A DNA stretch of 64,000 nucleotides from Trifolium pratense (lineage: Eukaryota > Streptophyta > Magnoliopsida > Fabales > Fabaceae): positions 25,160,409-25,224,408 of the forward strand of contig NC_060065.1 of NCBI RefSeq assembly GCF_020283565.1, written 5' to 3'. Positions 59,051 through 64,000 of this stretch are shown piece by piece. The translations under genes and the position numbers were made by a program. How positions within the stretch are numbered: the first letter of the stretch is position 1; each line of letters opens with the position of its first letter. Below the pieces are notes generated by a model, which worked only from the letters and a program-made list of their open reading frames with translations, did not search any database and had not been told where the DNA came from.

Positions 59051-62000
59051 ATGACGTTTTTTTATTCTCGACGACGATATTCCACTTTCAAATACCGTCG
59101 TGAATGCAAATATTGTCATCGTTTGGGACATACTATTTTTCAATGTTGGAAATTACATGGTCTTCCGCGACCTTCAAATCAGAAGAACAAAGGTGGAGGT
59201 GAGGGTCATACATTCCAAGCCAGTAATTCTGATCAAGAGCATCAGTCTTCTTCAATTCAGCTTTCATTCACGATGGAACAACTAGACAGACTGTACAAAA
59301 TTCTTGAATCTAACACTCTTTCTGGCTCTGTTGCCCCCAAAGGTACTTCTGCCCTTTTTAGTGTCAGTCCCAGTCGTGCTTGGATAGTAGATTCGGGTGC
59401 AAGTGATCACATGACAGGTGATTCTACTCTGTTTTCTTCTTATAGTCCATGTGCAGGTAACCATAAAATAAAAATTGCGGATGGATCCTTTTCAGCCATT
59501 GCGGGTAAAGGTTCGGTTGTGTTGTCTCCAAGTCTAACCCTTAAAGATGTTCTTCATGTCCCAAATCTATCTTGTAGTCTCATGTCTGTCAGTAAATTAG
59601 CCCAAGATAGAAATTGTCAAACTAATTTTTTTCGTACTCATTGTGTTTTTCAGGATTTGAACTCGGGGAAGATGATTGGTAGTGCTAAGGAGAGTGGAGG
59701 ACTCTACTACTTCGACATTGAACCTGAATCACAACTACCTTCCAAACCAATAAGTTCATGCTTTGAATCTTTTTTAGTTCTGAATAATAATAATGATGAT
59801 GTTATGTTATGGCATTCACGATTAGGTCATCCTAGTTTTCCTTATTTAAAACACTTATTTCCTGAGTTATTTCGTAATAAGGATTTATCTTTGTTTAAAT
59901 GTGAAGCATGTGAATTTGCAAAACATCATCGTTCTCATTTTCCATTACAGCCCTACAAACCATCAAAACCTTTTTCTGTTATTCACAGTGATGTTTGGGG
60001 CCCTAACCGAACGAGTACACTTTCTCATAAAAAATGGTTTATCACATTTATAGATGATCACTCAAGAGTTTGTTGGGTGTACTTGTTAAAGGGGAAATCT
60101 GACGTTTGTCAGGCCGTAAAAGATTTTGTTAAAATGGTGCAAAATCAATTTCAAACAAATATTCAAGTATTTAGAAGTGATAACGGCAAAGAATATTTTA
60201 ACACAATGTTGAGTGATTTTTTTCGTGAAAATGGAATTGTGCATCAAAGTTCATGTCCTAACACTCCCCAACAAAATGGAGTTGCAGAAAGAAAAAATAG
60301 GCACTTGTTGGAGGTGGCTAGAGCTTTACTTTTCGCAAGTAAAGTACCAAATTATTTGTGGGGTGAAGCAGTTTTAACTGCTGCATACTTAATTAACAGA
60401 GTGCCCTCCAAAGTTCTTAATTTTAAAACTCCAATTCATATTTTCAAAGAATGTTTTCTTAATGATCGTGTTTCAAACGATTTGACCTTAAAAATCTTTG
60501 GTTGCACTGCATTTGTTCATGAACATAAGAATATTAGCAAACTTGAACCGCGTGCTATAAAATGTGTTTTTGTTGGGTATTCTCCAACCCAGAAGGGATA
60601 TAAATGTTTTGATCCAAAAAATCAGAAAATGTTTGTCACCATGGATGTTACATTCTTTGAAAACAAACCTTTTTTTGACACGCATCTTCAGGGGGGAAAT
60701 TTAAATGAAGATTCGTCTCAAACTGAGGACATGAGTTTTTTTAACTCGTTTCAAACTGAGGACGTGAGTTTTTTTAATAATTTATCTTTGCCGGTATCAC
60801 AAAGTTCTAAGACTTATACTTCTGCACCAACGAAAAATGGCCATGATTCTTTATCTAATCCTACTCCTGTTATGAGTAGTGAGCTTGGTGAATCCGAGCC
60901 TACATTTTCTCATCAAGAAAACAATGAGAATCTTGAAAACAATGATAATGATGATCTAATTGAAATGCCACAAAATAATGAGTCATATAAAGATAATAGG
61001 TTTGAAGCAGGAAACAAGACTTGGAAAGGAAAGGTTTTTGTGAGAAAGAATCACAAAGAAAGTGATGAGTCCACATCTCAACACTGTCATGAATCTGAAC
61101 CAGGGGATGATCAACTTCCTAAAAAAAGAAAAGGTAAGTCTATCTCTGTTTCTGAGAGTCGTATTTTGTATCCCGATATCGATGATCCTGTGGCTGTTAG
61201 AAAACCTGTTAGATCTTGCACTAAATACCCATTGTCCAATTTTATATCATATTCAAATTTGTCTTCGTCTTTTTCTGCCTTTACCTCAAAATTGTCTAGT
61301 GTAGAGATTCCAAAAAATGTACAGGTTGCTCTAGAAGTTCCAAAGTGGAGGGAAGCTGTACTTGAGGAGATGAAAGCTCTTGAAAAGAACAAAACCTGGA
61401 GTGTTATGACACTACCGGATGGCAAGAAGACGGTTGGATGCAAATGGGTGTTTACTGTGAAGTATAATTCAGATGGGTCAATCGAAAGGTACAAGGCTCG
61501 ATTGGTGGCTAAGGGTTTTACCCAAACTTATGGTATAGACTACTCAGAGACTTTTGCTCCTGTTGCAAAATTGAACACTGTCAGAATTCTCTTGTCTCTT
61601 GCTGCTAACTTAGATTGGCCCCTACATCAGTTGGATGTTAAGAATGCTTTTCTCAATGGTGATTTAGAAGAAGAAGTATATATGGACATTCCTCCTGGCT
61701 TTGAAGACAAGTTTGGATCAAATGTATGCAAACTAAATAAGTCTTTGTATGGATTAAAGCAGTCTCCTAGAGCTTGGTTTGAAAAGTTCACTTATTCCAT
61801 GAAGAAACAAGGGTACATTCAAGGACAAGCTGACCACACCTTGTTCACAAAGTTCTCCCAAGATGGAAAAATTGCTGTCCTAATTGTTTATGTTGATGAT
61901 ATCGTCCTTACTGGAGATGATATAGTTGAAATGGCAAGAGTAAAAGAAAAATTAGCATTAGACTTTGAAATCAAGGACTTGGGATCCATGAGATATTTTC

Positions 62001-62311
62001 TTGGTATGGAGGTTGCTCGATCAAAAGATGGTATTGTAGTTTCCCAGCAAAAATACATTCTAGATTTATTGAAAGAAACAGGAATGAGTGGATGTCGACC
62101 AGCAGATACTCCCATGGATCCTAATGCAAAACTTTGGGAAGAAGGTAGTGTTCCTGTTGATACTGGAAGGTACCAGAGATTGGTTGGGAAACTGATTTAT
62201 TTGGCACACACTAGACCTGACATTGCTTTCTCGGTTAGTGTAGTAAGTAGTTTATGCATTCTCCTTTTGAGGAACATCTTGAGGCAGTCTATAGGATACT
62301 GCGATATTTGA
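59051..62311 (+). CDS. Copia element 2 polyprotein: zinc knuckle, PR, IN, RT (frameshift before RNase H)
   Basis: 1086 residues from the first ATG; the true initiation site is unclear. Order: CCHC knuckle [14 protein letters not shown], protease VDSGASDHMTG, HHCC (WHSRLGHP...[10 protein letters not shown]), integrase core ([24 protein letters not shown]), and RT with [11 protein letters not shown]. The UBN2 gag core is absent. A tandem 36-bp duplication (EDMSFFNS/EDVSFFNN) lies near 60720-60780. A 1-bp deletion near 62249 relative to element 1 shifts the frame after SVSVVS and ends it at 62311. Confidence 0.9.
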   Translation: MTFFYSRRRYSTFKYRRECKYCHRLGHTIFQCWKLHGLPRPSNQKNKGGGEGHTFQASNSDQEHQSSSIQLSFTMEQLDRLYKILESNTLSGSVAPKGTSALFSVSPSRAWIVDSGASDHMTGDSTLFSSYSPCAGNHKIKIADGSFSAIAGKGSVVLSPSLTLKDVLHVPNLSCSLMSVSKLAQDRNCQTNFFRTHCVFQDLNSGKMIGSAKESGGLYYFDIEPESQLPSKPISSCFESFLVLNNNNDDVMLWHSRLGHPSFPYLKHLFPELFRNKDLSLFKCEACEFAKHHRSHFPLQPYKPSKPFSVIHSDVWGPNRTSTLSHKKWFITFIDDHSRVCWVYLLKGKSDVCQAVKDFVKMVQNQFQTNIQVFRSDNGKEYFNTMLSDFFRENGIVHQSSCPNTPQQNGVAERKNRHLLEVARALLFASKVPNYLWGEAVLTAAYLINRVPSKVLNFKTPIHIFKECFLNDRVSNDLTLKIFGCTAFVHEHKNISKLEPRAIKCVFVGYSPTQKGYKCFDPKNQKMFVTMDVTFFENKPFFDTHLQGGNLNEDSSQTEDMSFFNSFQTEDVSFFNNLSLPVSQSSKTYTSAPTKNGHDSLSNPTPVMSSELGESEPTFSHQENNENLENNDNDDLIEMPQNNESYKDNRFEAGNKTWKGKVFVRKNHKESDESTSQHCHESEPGDDQLPKKRKGKSISVSESRILYPDIDDPVAVRKPVRSCTKYPLSNFISYSNLSSSFSAFTSKLSSVEIPKNVQVALEVPKWREAVLEEMKALEKNKTWSVMTLPDGKKTVGCKWVFTVKYNSDGSIERYKARLVAKGFTQTYGIDYSETFAPVAKLNTVRILLSLAANLDWPLHQLDVKNAFLNGDLEEEVYMDIPPGFEDKFGSNVCKLNKSLYGLKQSPRAWFEKFTYSMKKQGYIQGQADHTLFTKFSQDGKIAVLIVYVDDIVLTGDDIVEMARVKEKLALDFEIKDLGSMRYFLGMEVARSKDGIVVSQQKYILDLLKETGMSGCRPADTPMDPNAKLWEEGSVPVDTGRYQRLVGKLIYLAHTRPDIAFSVSVVSSLCILLLRNILRQSIGYCDI

Positions 62312-62841
62312 AAGCAAATCCTGGAAAGGGATTATTTTTTAAGAAGACTAATGAAAGAAATGTGTCTATCTTTACCGATGCTGATTGGGCAGGTTCAGTC
62401 ACTGACAGAAGATCAACCTCCGGATATTGTACCTATGTTTGGGGTAATCTTGTGACATGGAGGAGCAAGAAACAAGGAGTTGTAGCAAGAAGTAGTGCAG
62501 AAGCTGAGTTTAGAGCTATGGCTCAAGGTATTTGTGAAGGATTATGGATCCACAAAGTCCTAGAAGAGCTTAAGATGAAAATTGAGCTTCCATTGAAATT
62601 ATACTCTGACAGTAAAGCCGCTATTAGCATAGCTCATAACCCAGTTCAACATGACAGAACCAAGCATATTGAGATCGATCGGCATTTCATAAAAGAGAAG
62701 TTAGATGCCGGAATCATATGTCTACCTTTTGTAACTTCGAGTCAGCAAACTGCAGATATCTTGACCAAAAGCTTAGCAAGACCCACCTTTGAGCATTTGA
62801 TCGGCAAGTTGGGCATGATAGATATCTATGCACCAACTTGA
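62254..62841 (+). pseudogene. Copia element 2 RNase H, out of frame with pol
   Basis: The open frame from [16 protein letters not shown] to the normal copia end has all the RNase H blocks of element 1 ([33 protein letters not shown]). It is detached only by the 1-bp deletion upstream. Confidence 0.85.
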
Positions 62842-62848
62842 GGGGGGG

Positions 62849-62996
62849 TGTTGGAAAATATTTAGTTTCCTAGTTTGTTATTTCTAGGAGATTCTAAGCC
62901 TATCTATTATTTTCTTTTATGTTTGTACTCTTCCTATTTAAACCAGCCTTGAGCTGAGGAATAACATATAACAGTATTCACTTATTATTTTCTACA
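62849..62996 (+). repeat. 3' LTR of copia element 2
   Basis: 148 bp, one difference from the 5' LTR (ATTTTCTTTT for ATTTCCTTTT). Confidence 0.95.
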
Positions 62997-63001
62997 CTAA
63001 T

Positions 63002-63391
63002 CCTAATAATAAATATTTGGATTTGATACCTCTCACTTATAAACACTTTTTCAGATTGTACCTCATCAAATATGGACTCTCAAAACACACCGCCCTCACG
63101 CCCAGAATTGGACATTGGAAGCGTAATTTGAATTTCAATTTTCATTGGGATGGGGATTTTATGAATTTCAATTTTCGTCTTTTGAGGATATGCCTCTTGT
63201 GTAGTCGTTGGGTACTATCAATCTTAAGCCAGGTGTTCTTCTTTTGGTGGGATATCATGCCTCCTTTTAATCATGAGGATTTTTTAAGGGACAGATTTGG
63301 ATTCCTAATTATTGTTTCCCTTATGTTTCTCTGTGTTTTTGTTATTATCTTGTTTGTTTCTTTTTCAGCTTTTTTGTTGTTTTTATTTTTT
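63002..63391. other. Myosin intron: TRIM LTR scrap and upstream part of a LINE tail
   Basis: 63027-63070 (CTCACTTATAAACACTTTTTC) resembles the TRIM LTR in minus orientation. The 128-codon frame at 63017-63403 ends in a long hydrophobic T-rich run and is probably LINE 3' sequence, not a gene. No myosin exon was found. Confidence 0.45.
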
Positions 63392-63562
63392 CTTTTTCTT
63401 TAGGTAAGGTCTAGCCCCCCATTTGTAAATTTTTTATATAATATTATATATATTATGAGCACTTCGCACAAGATTAGGGTCTACAAGGGGTGCTAACATA
63501 GTTGGGATGCCTACTATTCTCTTTGATGTCATTATGCTCTTAGTTATCCAAAAAAAAAAAGA
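63392..63562 (+). mobile_element. LINE/SINE-type 3' tail with poly(A), second copy
   Basis: TTTCTTTAGGTAAGGTCTAGCCCCCC, GGGGTGCTAACATAGTTGGG and ATGCTCTTAGTTATCC run into an A-run at 63549-63559. This is the same family as 41935-42115. Confidence 0.6.
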
Positions 63563-63574
63563 GGTCTGATAGAA

Positions 63575-63740
63575 GCTGGCCCAACAAATTTTGGATAGGC
63601 TCTAATACCATCATAAAATTTTGGTTTTGGTCTAACTCAACTCAACCCTACAAAACCGGCTTATAAGGTGAAAGATGCCTCTAACTTATAAACATTTTTT
63701 GCAGGCCATATATCTCATCTATGTGGGCTCTTAACAATAT
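63575..63740 (-). mobile_element. TRIM fragment: LTR, PBS and interior
   Basis: On the minus strand, TGTTAAGAGCCCACATAG... ends near 63612 and is followed by a PBS-like TGGTATTAGAGCC and CCAAAATTTGTTGGGCCAGC. This matches the arrangement at 58602-58827 in diverged form. Confidence 0.6.
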
Positions 63741-64000
63741 TTAATGGCATATTATACCTATTGTCTGCATGCCAACTTCAATGATGGTAACATAAGGATA
63801 AGTAGAACCTCAAAAAATATCCCGACCACAATGAGCTGAGAAATGTATAAGCATCAATATACTTCAATACTTTGAGAATAAATAAAAGCATGGGCTGCTT
63901 GGCTCTTTAAAGTGAACGCTATGATCATTGCCACTTCATCTGATTGCATAAACCACATAAATAGACACAAATATGCCATATACCAGGAATGATTGTGCGG
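63741..64000. other. Intron or flanking DNA at window end, no exon seen
   Basis: Searched on the minus strand for upstream class VIII motor blocks (YHIFYQL, P-loop); none found. Confidence 0.4.

Larger units (their letters stand above)
58454..62996 (+). mobile_element. Short Ty1/copia element 2, sister copy with a TRIM chimera at its PBS
   Basis: 148-bp LTRs (58454-58601 and 62849-62996) differ at 1 site by my count. The duplication CTAAT is perfect (58449-58453 and 62997-63001). PPT TTGAGGGGGGG. It lies antisense in the myosin intron just upstream of exon 58265-58162. Pol is nearly identical to element 1 but keeps the zinc knuckle and an unbroken protease-to-RT frame. A TRIM interior plus TRIM LTR (58602-58827) sits between the 5' LTR and the copia leader. 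Confidence 0.95.

Noticed and set aside
63017..63403. 128-codon ORF with hydrophobic C-terminus as a membrane protein gene
   Set aside because: The hydrophobic run is T-rich LINE 3' sequence repeated at 41.9 kb, inside a myosin intron.

Overview
This window is repeat-dense plant nuclear DNA. Introns with GT/AG borders, a class VIII myosin gene, and the mix of Ty1/copia, Ty3/gypsy, TRIM, MULE, hAT and SINE sequences all point to a flowering plant. The repeat styles (Tat element with a 3'-UTR satellite, TRIM LTRs of the 'AGTCCCACATCGG' kind) fit a papilionoid legume such as Medicago, Trifolium or Pisum. The species cannot be fixed from the sequence alone. Nothing prokaryotic or organellar was seen.

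Layout. 1-7009: a broken SIRE-type Ty1/copia element on the minus strand, cut by the window start, with gag, PR-IN-RT and a separate third ORF. 7010-9676: old repeat debris, holding a clean hAT MITE (7388-7846), a probable chromovirus LTR fragment and a LINE fragment. 9677-30130: a young Ty3/gypsy element of the Tat lineage (gag-AP, RT, RNase H plus a second archaeal-type RNase H, integrase, and a 56-bp tandem satellite in the 3' UTR). It is split inside the protease region by a 12.47-kb insertion (11660-24130). That insertion is a tandem dimer (LTR-int-LTR-int-LTR) of a decayed Tekay/Del-like chromovirus derivative, and its 5-bp target duplication is still intact. One of the three LTRs carries a 253-bp palindromic hAT MITE, one looks like the empty site, and one looks like an excision footprint. 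30131-33618: a degenerate minus-strand copia element with a recognisable 5' LTR, cut off where the Tat element begins. 33621-42115: AT-rich intergenic DNA with four DNA-transposon derivatives (hAT, short TIR element, two MULEs), TRIM pieces, a SINE and a LINE 3' end.

Genes. 42097-44388 (minus) is a five-exon gene for a Lys/Ser-rich protein that I cannot name; its last codons run into LINE sequence. 47121-58265 (minus) holds the last 15 exons of a class VIII myosin, about 797 residues: most of the motor, the IQ region, the coiled coil and the C-terminal tail. The N-terminal exons lie beyond the right edge. Two introns of this gene hold sister copies of a short copia element (49402-53728 and 58454-62996), both antisense to the gene and each with a perfect 5-bp target duplication. 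Both lack the gag core. The second has a TRIM fragment spliced in at its primer-binding site.

No autonomous, undamaged element is visible. Each retroelement has at least one break, so recent copies were probably mobilised in trans. I found no unknown defence or biosynthetic system. The most unusual structures are the chromovirus dimer with its MITE empty/occupied/footprint series, the gag-less copia pair with a TRIM chimera, and the transposon-derived gene end at 42.1 kb.
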